Positions 1 through 5,584 are shown, counted from the first letter of the stretch. The stretch is 7,630 nucleotides of DNA from Thermocrinis sp. (GCA_022759285.1 JAEMPM010000005.1:1-7630), one strand, 5' to 3'. Notes: generated from the letters alone by a model not told the origin. Translations and numbers: made by a program.

Positions 1-117
1 TATGTGCTTTATTCAACTACCCTACAACTTGGGAATGACACAAACCTTAAGGAAAACCTTGAGCTCTTTGAAAAACCTAAATTGAAGGAAAGCAAGTTCC
101 TAAGACTTTTTAATTAA
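1..117 (+). CDS. 3' end of an unrecognised protein gene (partial)
   Basis: The frame starting at base 1 is open until TAA at 115-117 and encodes 38 residues ending in ESKFLRLFN. The fragment begins with a mixed hydrophobic/polar stretch (YVLYSTTLQLG) followed by a Lys/Glu-rich tail, a composition like the other genes here. The gene starts outside the window. I do not recognise the family, and 38 residues are too few for a functional call. It is followed within about 10 bases by a terminator-like hairpin, which fits the end of a transcription unit. A second frame is also open here for about 85 bases, so the coding call is moderate. Confidence 0.45.
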   Translation, partial: YVLYSTTLQLGNDTNLKENLELFEKPKLKESKFLRLFN

Positions 118-126
118 ATTTGATGG

Positions 127-153
127 AAGGCCTCATACTTATAAAGGCCTTTT
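127..153 (+). terminator. Possible intrinsic terminator upstream of dnaA
   Basis: AAGGCCT (127-133) and AGGCCTT (145-151) form a perfect 7-bp stem with an 11-base AT-rich loop. Two G-U pairs could lengthen the stem. Only a short T run (151-153) follows, so as a Rho-independent terminator it is modest. Its place, 9 bases after the stop codon of the upstream gene, supports the call. Confidence 0.4.
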
Positions 154-165
154 CAAGATATGGAG

Positions 166-188
166 ATTTCTTAACAATTTCTTAACAA
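166..188 (+). promoter_or_regulatory. Perfect 11-bp tandem direct repeat, Pho-box-like operator candidate
   Basis: ATTTCTTAACA occurs twice back to back (166-176 and 177-187). This places TTAACA at 171-176 and 182-187, one helical turn apart, with 5 bases between. Seen directly. Tandem half-sites with an 11-bp period are typical targets of OmpR/PhoB-family response regulators: the Bacillus PhoP box is TT(A/C/T)A(C/T)A repeated every 11 bp, and the cyanobacterial Pho box is CTTAAC-like with the same period. The regulator is an inference. The second TTAACA could also be a -35 element for dnaA. Confidence 0.45.
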
Positions 189-212
189 AACCTCCAGTCA
201 TTCCTTTATGCT
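182..212 (+). promoter_or_regulatory. Possible dnaA promoter
   Basis: TTAACA (182-187) differs by one base from the consensus -35. A weak -10, TATGCT (207-212), follows after 19 bases; TTTATG at 205-210 would give 17. Transcription would then begin near 218-220, downstream of the ATG at 208 and just ahead of the strong SD at 226-234. The matches are imperfect and the call is tentative. Confidence 0.25.
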
Positions 213-1437
213 ATTGCAAACCATGAAAGGAGGTAGCTTTTTAAATCTCATAGAGAGCATAGACAAGTTCGCAGTTGGAATCTTCAGACAGTTTCTAATA
301 AGAGAGGATGCAGATAAGGTGCTGATCCTTACTCCAAACGAAGAATACAAAAGGTGGGCTATTGCCTACCTTAGCACGCGCCTTAAGGGCTTTGGCAAAA
401 AGGTAGTAGTAGAGTGCGAAGGAGAAAGAAAAGAACAAAAGGAAATAGAAAGGCCAAAGGATAACCTCTTAGATAAATACACCTTTGAAAACTTTGTGGT
501 AGGTCCTTCCAACGAGCTTGCTTATAAGGTGTGTCTTGAGGTGGCAAAAGACCCCGGCAAGCTTTTTAATCCTCTCTTCATATACGGAAGGTCCGGTCTT
601 GGGAAAACCCACCTTTTGCACGCCATTGGCAACCAGCTTAAAGCCCGGTATAGGGTGCTCTATATCCCCCTCATGGACTTTTCGGACAGTATGGTCAAGG
701 CTTTCAAAGAAAACAGAGTGGAAGAGTTCAGGGAGAGATTCTTTAATTTGGATGTTTTACTCTTGGACGATGTGCAATTTTTGGTAGGTAAAGAAAGAAC
801 CCAAATTGAGCTCTTTAGAATTTACGAAAAGCTTCAGGCAGAAGAAAAGCAGATCGTCCTGGTTAGCGATAGACATCCCAGAGACCTTAAGGATGTCTCA
901 GAGAGGCTCATCAGCCGGTTCGAGAGTGGTTTGATCATAGAGATCGGTTTGGACGAAGAGACCAAAAGGCGCATCATAAAACAAAAACTGATTCTATATG
1001 GGCTTCCCTTAGATCAAGAGACCATAGACTATGTTTTTGAAAACACCGGATACAATGTTAGGGAGATAGAGGGCTTTGTGAAAACCCTAAAGGTGAGTGG
1101 TATAAAAAGGCTTCCAAAGTCTGAGGAGTTAGACAAAGAGAAGAAGGTTCAGTTGATAATCAACATGGTGGCAAAGGGTTTTAAGCTAAATCCAGAGCTA
1201 TTAAAAAAGGATACTAAAGAGAGAAAGGTGATAAACGCCAGACACATAGCCATGTTTCTGTGTAAAACCATTCTAAACCTACCCTACTCTCAGATTGGTG
1301 AGTTCTTTGGCAAAAAGGACCACACAGCAGTTATGTACGCCGTAAAAAAGGTGGAGCAAAAATGTAGGGAAGACAGGAAATTTATGTATATGGTCTCCTT
1401 TTTTGAAAAGAACATCAGAAAAAGCTTGGGCTTATAA
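208..1437 (+). CDS. dnaA: Chromosomal replication initiator protein DnaA
   Basis: DnaA is the AAA+ ATPase that binds DnaA boxes, opens oriC and helps load the helicase. Numbering from ATG 208 (409 residues): a short domain I at about 12-72 (LTPNEEYKRW matches the end of that fold), a very short charged linker at about 73-88 in place of domain II, and an AAA+ core from about 90. The core has Walker A GRSGLGKT (127-134), Walker B LLLDDVQ (184-190), sensor 1 around S220-D221, the box VII arginine in LISRF (R237) and sensor 2 R285 in NVREIEG. Domain IV has the DNA-binding signature, here KKDHTAV (369-375). No SD precedes ATG 208 or ATG 223; the perfect SD at 226-234 suggests a start at TTA 241, giving 398 residues, close to the 399 I recall for Aquifex aeolicus. 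The coordinates keep the longest ATG frame. Function is certain; the start is not. Confidence 0.97.
   Translation: MLLQTMKGGSFLNLIESIDKFAVGIFRQFLIREDADKVLILTPNEEYKRWAIAYLSTRLKGFGKKVVVECEGERKEQKEIERPKDNLLDKYTFENFVVGPSNELAYKVCLEVAKDPGKLFNPLFIYGRSGLGKTHLLHAIGNQLKARYRVLYIPLMDFSDSMVKAFKENRVEEFRERFFNLDVLLLDDVQFLVGKERTQIELFRIYEKLQAEEKQIVLVSDRHPRDLKDVSERLISRFESGLIIEIGLDEETKRRIIKQKLILYGLPLDQETIDYVFENTGYNVREIEGFVKTLKVSGIKRLPKSEELDKEKKVQLIINMVAKGFKLNPELLKKDTKERKVINARHIAMFLCKTILNLPYSQIGEFFGKKDHTAVMYAVKKVEQKCREDRKFMYMVSFFEKNIRKSLGL
226..234 (+). promoter_or_regulatory. Perfect Shine-Dalgarno sequence inside the longest dnaA frame
   Basis: AAAGGAGGT is fully complementary to the usual 3' end of 16S rRNA. 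It lies 18 bases inside the frame that begins at ATG 208 and 3 bases after ATG 223, so it cannot serve either. Exactly 7 bases after GGAGG comes the in-frame codon TTA at 241-243. It therefore points to a start at 241 with a non-standard codon, or to a start codon lost by one base change (TTG to TTA). Confidence 0.55.
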
Positions 1438-1446
1438 TAATCCCAA

Positions 1447-1806
1447 ATGGACTTTCCCGAGCTAATTCTAATCCTTTTGGTGGCTTTGATTGTTCTGGGA
1501 CCGGAAAAAACTATAGAACTGGCGGGAAAGCTGGGAGAATTGCTCAGAAAGGTAAGAGAAACTTGGGATGAGCTCAGATATCAGCTGTATTTGGAGGAGA
1601 TAAATAGAAAGGTTATGGAAAAATCCAAGAACTTAGAAGAGGGAGTTAAAACTGGAGAAGTGTTAGAAAATGCTGCGAAGCTTACAGAAGAGTCCAATAG
1701 CTTGGAAGGAAAGACTAAAACTGAAGAGGTGTTAGAGGATGAGCCAAGAACTTCCCAAGATGCCACTGACGGAACATCTGAGGGAACTAAGACAAAGGCT
1801 GATTAA
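1447..1806 (+). CDS. tatB: Sec-independent translocase protein, TatA/TatB family (TatB-like)
   Basis: This is a small component of the twin-arginine system, which exports folded proteins across the inner membrane. The 119 residues show one N-terminal membrane helix (about 5-17) with an acidic E5, the hinge G18-P19 and an amphipathic helix (about 21-55), then a long acidic, hydrophilic tail. The hinge reads LGPE, as in TatB, rather than the FG of typical TatA, so I favour TatB; in minimal systems one protein may do both jobs. The tail contains an imperfect repeat, 60-75 against 83-98 (9 of 16 identical). The gene starts 9 bases after dnaA. It has no clear SD, but TATAAT at 1433-1438 ends 8 bases before the ATG, so a nearly leaderless transcript is possible. 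It overlaps tatC by 68 bases. Confidence 0.87.
   Translation: MDFPELILILLVALIVLGPEKTIELAGKLGELLRKVRETWDELRYQLYLEEINRKVMEKSKNLEEGVKTGEVLENAAKLTEESNSLEGKTKTEEVLEDEPRTSQDATDGTSEGTKTKAD
1648..1741 (+). repeat. Internal 69-bp-spaced duplication in tatB; second copy carries the tatC start
   Basis: Two 25-base copies, 1648-1672 and 1717-1741, match at 21 positions and lie 69 bp (23 codons) apart. They encode KTGEVLEN and KTEEVLED in the TatB tail. Each ends in an ATG in the tatC frame. The second ATG (1739) is the tatC start and the GAAGAGGT within that copy is its SD. The ATG of the first copy (1670) opens a 21-codon frame that stops at TAG 1733-1735, just before tatC. Confidence 0.7.
1723..1730 (+). 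promoter_or_regulatory. Ribosome binding site of tatC, inside tatB
   Basis: GAAGAGGT lies within the tatB coding sequence and leaves 8 bases to ATG 1739. This decides that start over the later in-frame ATG at 1760, which has no SD. It implies that tatC translation starts inside translated tatB mRNA. Confidence 0.5.
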
Positions 1807-2497
1807 ATCCACTGTAGCCTTTTTGATTGCTTCGGGCGTAGCCTTCTACTTAGCCCAGTATATTTTTGAAGTGCTAAAGGAACCTATAAAGAGGTCCTAC
1901 CCTCAGATCCAGCTCATAACTCTTTCTCCCACAGAACCTCTTTTCATACTCATAAAGATTTCGGTGGTTTTTGGCTTTATTCTCTCCTCTCCTGTAATTC
2001 TCTATCAGCTTTGGAAGTTTGTGGAGCCCGCCCTTTACCCTCATGAAAAAAGATTGGTGATTCCTATAACCTTCTTTTCCATCATACTTTTTCTTTTGGG
2101 TGCCAGCTTTGCCTACTTTTTGGTGATGCCCATAGCTCTAAGGTTTTTAATAGGCATAGGCTTCTCCCAACTGCAGGCTACTCCCTACCTTTCGGTAAAT
2201 CTTTATGTATCATTCTTGCTAAAGATGATCGTGGGTTTTGGTTTGGCTTTTCAGTTACCAATTGTTCTGTACCTTCTGCAGAGGGCGGGCATAGTTTCCG
2301 AGCAGCAACTGAAAGCCTTCAGAAAATACTTTATAGTCATAGCTTTTGTGGTAGGTGCCTTTATAGCTCCAGATGCCACCACCCAAGTGCTTATGGCTAT
2401 ACCTCTCATATTGCTTTACGAAATTTCTCTCATTTTGGGGAAGCTGGGGAGGAGAAAAAAGGAAACATCCATAGAGCAGGTAAAGGAGAATGTTTAA
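1739..2497 (+). CDS. tatC: Twin-arginine translocase subunit TatC
   Basis: TatC is the multi-spanning inner-membrane receptor that binds RR signal peptides and recruits TatB/TatA. The length of 252 residues is normal. The N-terminal cytoplasmic motif HLRELRQRL carries E16 (E. coli Glu15), and the first cytoplasmic loop carries E103 in YPHEKRL (E. coli Glu103); both help bind the twin-arginine motif. Six hydrophobic segments can be seen at about 24-42, 67-90, 107-130, 155-180, 197-210 and 215-233. The buried polar residue that is Glu170 in E. coli is Gln172 here, which the family allows. The start at 1739 is supported by GAAGAGGT 8 bases upstream, inside tatB. The last 8 bases overlap tyrA (ATGTTTAA), which suggests coupled translation. 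Confidence 0.95.
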   Translation: MSQELPKMPLTEHLRELRQRLIKSTVAFLIASGVAFYLAQYIFEVLKEPIKRSYPQIQLITLSPTEPLFILIKISVVFGFILSSPVILYQLWKFVEPALYPHEKRLVIPITFFSIILFLLGASFAYFLVMPIALRFLIGIGFSQLQATPYLSVNLYVSFLLKMIVGFGLAFQLPIVLYLLQRAGIVSEQQLKAFRKYFIVIAFVVGAFIAPDATTQVLMAIPLILLYEISLILGKLGRRKKETSIEQVKENV

Positions 2498-3341
2498 GAG
2501 AGTTGCCATTGTGGGCGTGGGCTTTATGGGAGGTTCCTTTTCTCTTGCGGTGAAATCTCGCCTTGGCTGTTCAACCTTCGGCATAGACATAAACCCCGAG
2601 GCAATAAAAAAGGGAAAAGAGCTTGGAGTGATAGATGAAGGTTCCACTCAAATGTTAGCCTTAAGAGACTTTGAACCAGAGCTTGTGGTGTTGGCTGTGC
2701 CCGTGGGTGCCTTTGAACAGGTTGCCAAGGGGCTAAAAGAGGTGTTTGATGAGAAAGTCCTAATTACAGACCTTGGTAGTGTGAAGGGCAGGCTCGTGTA
2801 TATGATGGAAGATTTCTTTGGTGAGTATTTTGTGGGAGGGCATCCTATAGCGGGCACGGAAAAGTCTGGCGTCCAATACAGCAACTCAGAACTTTTCAAA
2901 AACAAAAGGGTGGTTTTAACACCCACACAGAGAACGGACCGGTTGGCCCTCCAAAAGGTCAAGCTCATGTGGGAAAGGCTTGACGCCTTTGTAGAATTCA
3001 TGGATCCCTTTGTTCATGATATAGTTTTTGGTGCGGTTTCTCATCTTCCTCACGCAGTAGCCTTTGCCCTTATGGACGCCATGGAAAAGCTAAGCAAGAA
3101 AACAAACATAGACCTTTTTCTATACCCCGGCGGCGGCTTTAAGGACTTCACACGCATTGCTGCCTCGGACCCTGTAATGTGGAGGGACATATTTTTGGAA
3201 AACAGAGAGAACCTGCTTCAGGCAATAGATGAGTTTATCCAATCCCTAGAGAAACTAAAAGGGTTTATAGAGGGGAAAAAGAAAGAAGAACTCATAGAGT
3301 ATCTCCAGCGTGCCCGGCAGCATAGGTTAAGAATAGAGTAA
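2490..3341 (+). CDS. tyrA: Prephenate (possibly cyclohexadienyl) dehydrogenase TyrA
   Basis: TyrA catalyses the NAD(P)-dependent oxidative decarboxylation of prephenate to 4-hydroxyphenylpyruvate in tyrosine synthesis, in the cytoplasm. The 283 residues have an N-terminal Rossmann fold with GVGFMGGS (9-16). D33 at the end of beta-2 suggests NAD preference. DLGSVKG (94-100) and GGHPIAGTEKSG (116-127) follow, with catalytic H118; the helical dimerisation domain has SHLPH (184-188) and FKDFTRIAASDPVMW (217-231), where R222 is the likely substrate-binding arginine. There is no chorismate mutase domain and no C-terminal ACT domain, so feedback control must use other sites. It is about 28 residues shorter at the N-terminus than I recall for the Aquifex enzyme. 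The start overlaps the tatC stop; GGAG lies only 1 base before the ATG, so translation probably depends on coupling. Confidence 0.94.
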   Translation: MFKRVAIVGVGFMGGSFSLAVKSRLGCSTFGIDINPEAIKKGKELGVIDEGSTQMLALRDFEPELVVLAVPVGAFEQVAKGLKEVFDEKVLITDLGSVKGRLVYMMEDFFGEYFVGGHPIAGTEKSGVQYSNSELFKNKRVVLTPTQRTDRLALQKVKLMWERLDAFVEFMDPFVHDIVFGAVSHLPHAVAFALMDAMEKLSKKTNIDLFLYPGGGFKDFTRIAASDPVMWRDIFLENRENLLQAIDEFIQSLEKLKGFIEGKKKEELIEYLQRARQHRLRIE

Positions 3342-3486
3342 AACCTTTCCCTTCTCAAGAATATCTTTTACTTCCTGCCTTGTTTCTCCTTTCCTTGGCT
3401 CATCCAAGAGCTTTCCGAGACTTTGGAGTGTATCTTAACTCTCTGTAGGAGTAGCTGGCAATGAGCTTGGCAGAGTGCTTTACCAC
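3327..3486 (-). pseudogene. Possible small frameshifted gene downstream of nrdB
   Basis: Between the converging 3' ends of tyrA and nrdB the - strand shows two abutting coding-like pieces in different frames. The first starts at GTG 3486, overlapping the nrdB stop, and reads VVKHSAKLIASYSYREL. Omitting one base at 3435 would continue it as DTLQSLGKLLDEPRKG and on to TAA at 3329-3327, for 52 residues in total. The last 15 bases overlap the tyrA end. Composition is like the neighbours (Lys/Glu-rich, amphipathic), but I recognise no family, there is no SD, and 50 codons can look coding by chance. If it is not a gene, this is simply a 138-base convergent intergenic spacer without a good terminator. 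Confidence 0.3.
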
Positions 3487-4508
3487 TTTAGTTCGCTTCT
3501 TTTGGCGTAAGTTTGAGGCTTTGCTTGGAAGAAGTCTGTTTTTGTATCGTTTATGGTCCTGAACTGGTCTATCCACTTCATGGGATTTTCTGTAACCTCC
3601 GGATAAAGGGGTTCGTAACCTATTTGAGTGAGTCTGAGGTTAGTAAGGTACTTTATATACCTTTCAATGAGCTTGTCGTTTAGCCCAAGGATTTGGTTGT
3701 TGGTAACATACTTGCCCCATTCTATTTCCTTCTCAGAAGCAAACTTGAAAAACTCATAGACCCACTTATTAAGTTCAGGCGTAAATAGGTCAGGCTGTTC
3801 TTCTTTGAGAGTGTTTATTATGTTCCTAAAGAGGACTACGTGGGTCAGCTCATCTCTGTTTATGTATTTGATTTGCTGAACAGTGTTTAGCATCTTTCCT
3901 TGCCTGCCAAGGGTGTAAAAGAAGGCAAAGCCTGAGTAAAAGTATAGGCTCTCCAAGACATAGTTTCCAAAGACAGCCTTTATAAAGTTCTCCTCGGTGG
4001 GATTTTTTATAAACTCGTTGTAAACTTCAGCTATTACCCTGTTTCTTTCCATAAGCTTTTGGTCTTGCCTCCAATAGTTGTAGATTTCGTCCGCCTTGGT
4101 AGGCTCTACGACGCTCTCAAGGATGAACTGGTATGAATACGAGTGCAGTGCCTCCTGAAACTCCTGAGAGGTAATCGCCATAACGAGCTCTGGTGCAGTC
4201 AAATACCGGGCAAACTCCTTTAGCATATTAACCTGATAGGAATCTAAGGCTATCAAAAAGCTGATAACAAGTTCATAAGCCCTCCGCTCGTGCTCGGACA
4301 AAAGTCTTTCATACTGCTTTTTATCTTCTAACATCGGAATTTCTTCAGGTATCCAAAAGTTGGTAAAGCCCATAGTCTTGTATAGCTCAAAAGCCCACTG
4401 ATATTTGACATTGTTAAGTTCCATAATGTTGGTGGGATTGCCAAAGATTAGCCTTCTTTTGCTTGGCTCTCTGTCTCCCTGTGGGTTGAAAATAAGCACC
4501 CTTTCCAT
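3480..4508 (-). CDS. nrdB: Ribonucleotide reductase class I, small subunit R2 (NrdB)
   Basis: R2 houses the dinuclear metal centre and tyrosyl radical used by the large subunit NrdA to reduce ribonucleotides. From the ATG at 4508 the protein has 342 residues. All metal ligands of the E. coli pattern are visible: D89 (ALDSYQ), E119 and H122 in QEALHSYSY, E186 (VLESLYFYSGF), and E220 and H223 in RDELTH. Y126 is the radical tyrosine position. The frame is continuous, so there is no intein; the Aquifex aeolicus R2 gene is reported to carry one of about 346 residues. An in-frame ATG at 4559 would add 17 residues, but MERVLIFNPQG looks like the native N-terminus and TATAAT lies just before it. No nrdA lies beside it. 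It is convergent with tyrA and divergent from trmI. Confidence 0.95.
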   Translation of the reverse strand: MERVLIFNPQGDREPSKRRLIFGNPTNIMELNNVKYQWAFELYKTMGFTNFWIPEEIPMLEDKKQYERLLSEHERRAYELVISFLIALDSYQVNMLKEFARYLTAPELVMAITSQEFQEALHSYSYQFILESVVEPTKADEIYNYWRQDQKLMERNRVIAEVYNEFIKNPTEENFIKAVFGNYVLESLYFYSGFAFFYTLGRQGKMLNTVQQIKYINRDELTHVVLFRNIINTLKEEQPDLFTPELNKWVYEFFKFASEKEIEWGKYVTNNQILGLNDKLIERYIKYLTNLRLTQIGYEPLYPEVTENPMKWIDQFRTINDTKTDFFQAKPQTYAKRSELKW

Positions 4509-4530
4509 AAGGGTATAATTATACAAGCCC
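4509..4530 (-). promoter_or_regulatory. Palindrome and -10 element directly at the nrdB start
   Basis: GTATAATTATAC (4513-4524) is a perfect 12-bp palindrome containing TATAAT on the - strand (4523-4518), 9 bases before ATG 4508. CCCTTAT/ATAAGGG arms (minus strand 4532-4526 with 4513-4507) enclose it. If this is the -10 box, the mRNA would be almost leaderless, in line with the lack of an SD. No good -35 is seen, and the sequence does not fit the NrdR box consensus. Confidence 0.4.
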
Positions 4531-4660
4531 TTATACGCTGAGTGAGAAATCAAACACATAGCTGAACTTTGATATTTCTGTAGAAACTGTAGCTTACTGC
4601 ATAAGTATACAAGTAAGTAAGCAAGGTGATATCTAGGAACGTCAATTTTTCAGGTTCATG

Positions 4661-4686
4661 ATCGTATAAATGACGATAAAGGAGGT
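4661..4686 (+). other. Hairpin followed at once by an orphan perfect SD
   Basis: ATCGT (4661-4665) and ACGAT (4673-4677) can pair around a 7-base loop, and AAAGGAGGT follows directly (4678-4686). No ATG, GTG or TTG stands at a working distance. The nearest possible frame begins with ATC at 4692 and runs 31 codons to TGA 4785-4787, with no recognisable product. It may be a leader-peptide or sRNA relic, or chance. Confidence 0.3.
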
Positions 4687-4783
4687 TAACCATCTATAGC
4701 TTCTCTTGCCTTTATATTTCTAAGCGTATCAGAACTGCTTTAGATTCTAGCCATCAACCACCCCAGGCTATGAATGCCAAAAG

Positions 4784-4816
4784 TTGACATCTTCTTATGG
4801 GTTCTTCTCTTATAAT
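4784..4816 (+). promoter_or_regulatory. Possible trmI promoter with unusually long spacer
   Basis: Perfect consensus hexamers TTGACA (4784-4789) and TATAAT (4811-4816) are separated by 21 bases, against the usual 17. A start near 4823 would leave a leader of about 20 bases before ATG 4844. Either an activator corrects the spacing or the two hexamers do not work together. Confidence 0.4.
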
Positions 4817-4843
4817 ACCTGTGGTTTTTAAAATAAAAAGGTA

Positions 4844-5584
4844 ATGCCTATACAGGAAGGAGACTTTGTCCTCATACAGGTGGAGGATAAGAGGTTTTTA
4901 AAGAGGATAACCAAAGACTTTAATCTAAACTACAAGAAACGCACCTTAAAGTTTGAAGATGTCATAGGGAAAGAGTTTGGCACGCTGGTGAATGGTTTCT
5001 ATCTTCTAAAGCCCAACTTGGAAGCCATAATACTCTATGGCTTTAAGAGGAAGACACAAATCATATATCCGAAGGATGCTTTTTATATAGCCTTTAAACT
5101 TGGGATCAACAAAAGCTCAACGGTTTTGGAGTTTGGTATAGGTAGTGGTGCCTTAACGGCAGTGCTTTCGGAGCTTGCCGGCAAGGTGGTTGCCTATGAG
5201 GTATCTCAAGAGTTTTACAAAAATGCCCTAAAAAACTGGGATACCTTTGGACTTTGTAAAAATGTGGAGGCTATAAACCAGGACTTTATGGATGCGGACC
5301 TTTCGGGAAGAGAATTTGATGCCTGCTTTGTGGATGTAAGGGAACCTTGGCTGTATTTGAAAAAAGTTCACAGTGCTTTGAAAAATAGTGCAATGTGCGG
5401 TTTTTTACTTCCCACCACAAACCAAGTTTCTCGCCTTTTGCAAGAAATGGATGGGCTTTTTGCTGGTGTGGAGGTTATGGAAATTCTCCTCAGAAAATAC
5501 AAACCCGTTTATGAAAGATTAAGACCAGAGGATATAATGGTAGCCCATACGGGCTATTTGGTTTTTGGAATGAAGATAATGTAG
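4844..5584 (+). CDS. trmI: tRNA (adenine-58-N1)-methyltransferase TrmI
   Basis: TrmI methylates A58 in the T-loop of tRNAs using S-adenosylmethionine, a modification linked to tRNA stability in thermophiles. The 246 residues have an N-terminal beta domain with the family opening GDFVLI (6-11), then IYPKDA (74-79) and a Rossmann methyltransferase domain: motif I LEFGIGSG (95-102), acidic E119 for the SAM ribose, D147 near the adenine, and D164 in VDVREPW where bacterial TrmI usually has DLPEPW and its catalytic Asp. The C-terminal signature RLRPEDIMVAHTGYL (225-239) is typical. A weak AAGG lies very close to the ATG; no other start fits. The 3' end overlaps convergent rsmG by 31 bases. The gene is probably transcribed alone from the promoter-like sequence upstream. 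Confidence 0.93.
   Translation: MPIQEGDFVLIQVEDKRFLKRITKDFNLNYKKRTLKFEDVIGKEFGTLVNGFYLLKPNLEAIILYGFKRKTQIIYPKDAFYIAFKLGINKSSTVLEFGIGSGALTAVLSELAGKVVAYEVSQEFYKNALKNWDTFGLCKNVEAINQDFMDADLSGREFDACFVDVREPWLYLKKVHSALKNSAMCGFLLPTTNQVSRLLQEMDGLFAGVEVMEILLRKYKPVYERLRPEDIMVAHTGYLVFGMKIM
5541..5566 (+). terminator. Terminator-like hairpin in the trmI/rsmG overlap
   Basis: TAGCCC (5541-5546) and GGGCTA (5551-5556) make a perfect 6-bp stem with loop ATAC, followed by TTTGGTTTTT (5557-5566). It looks like an intrinsic terminator for the + strand but lies inside the last codons of trmI, 16 or more bases before its stop. On the - strand the first stem base belongs to the rsmG stop codon TAG (5556-5554), so it could also end the rsmG mRNA, though without a clean U run. 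Confidence 0.4.

Larger units (their letters stand above)
4509..4843. other. Divergent intergenic region between nrdB and trmI
   Basis: About 335 bases without a supported gene. It holds the palindrome at the nrdB start; a direct repeat CTGTAG (4578-4583, 4587-4592); an inverted repeat GCTTACT/AGTAAGC (4592-4598, 4616-4622) around GTATAC; CGTCA/TGACG (4640-4644, 4671-4675); a small hairpin followed by an orphan SD (4661-4686); the palindrome GGTTAACC (4684-4691); and TAGCC/GGCTA arms at about 4749-4775. The right end has promoter-like hexamers for trmI. I found no tRNA, no ATG-started frame with an SD, and no repeat family. Confidence 0.6.

Noticed and set aside
118..207. Replication origin next to dnaA
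   Set aside because: I see no cluster of TTATCCACA-like DnaA boxes and no long AT-rich unwinding region; only the 11-bp tandem repeat is present.
518..787. Second + strand frame inside dnaA
   Set aside because: It is out of frame with the AAA+ core, which carries all DnaA motifs; it has no SD and no family features.
2255..3001. Open frames on the - strand under tatC and tyrA
   Set aside because: They lie wholly opposite well-identified genes, with protein composition unlike the neighbours (Ser/Pro/Thr-rich), as expected of shadows.
4509..4559. A longer NrdB starting at ATG 4559
   Set aside because: The 17 extra residues look unlike an R2 N-terminus, have no SD, and span the palindromic promoter-like element.
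4505..4613. NrdR boxes upstream of nrdB
   Set aside because: The palindromes GTATAATTATAC and the GTATAC dyad at 4605-4610 lack the ACAC...GTGT ends of the NrdR consensus and the usual pair spacing.
4560..4843. A tRNA or other structured RNA gene in the intergenic region
   Set aside because: GGTTCATGATC at about 4653 resembles a T-arm only superficially; there is no matching acceptor or anticodon stem on either strand.
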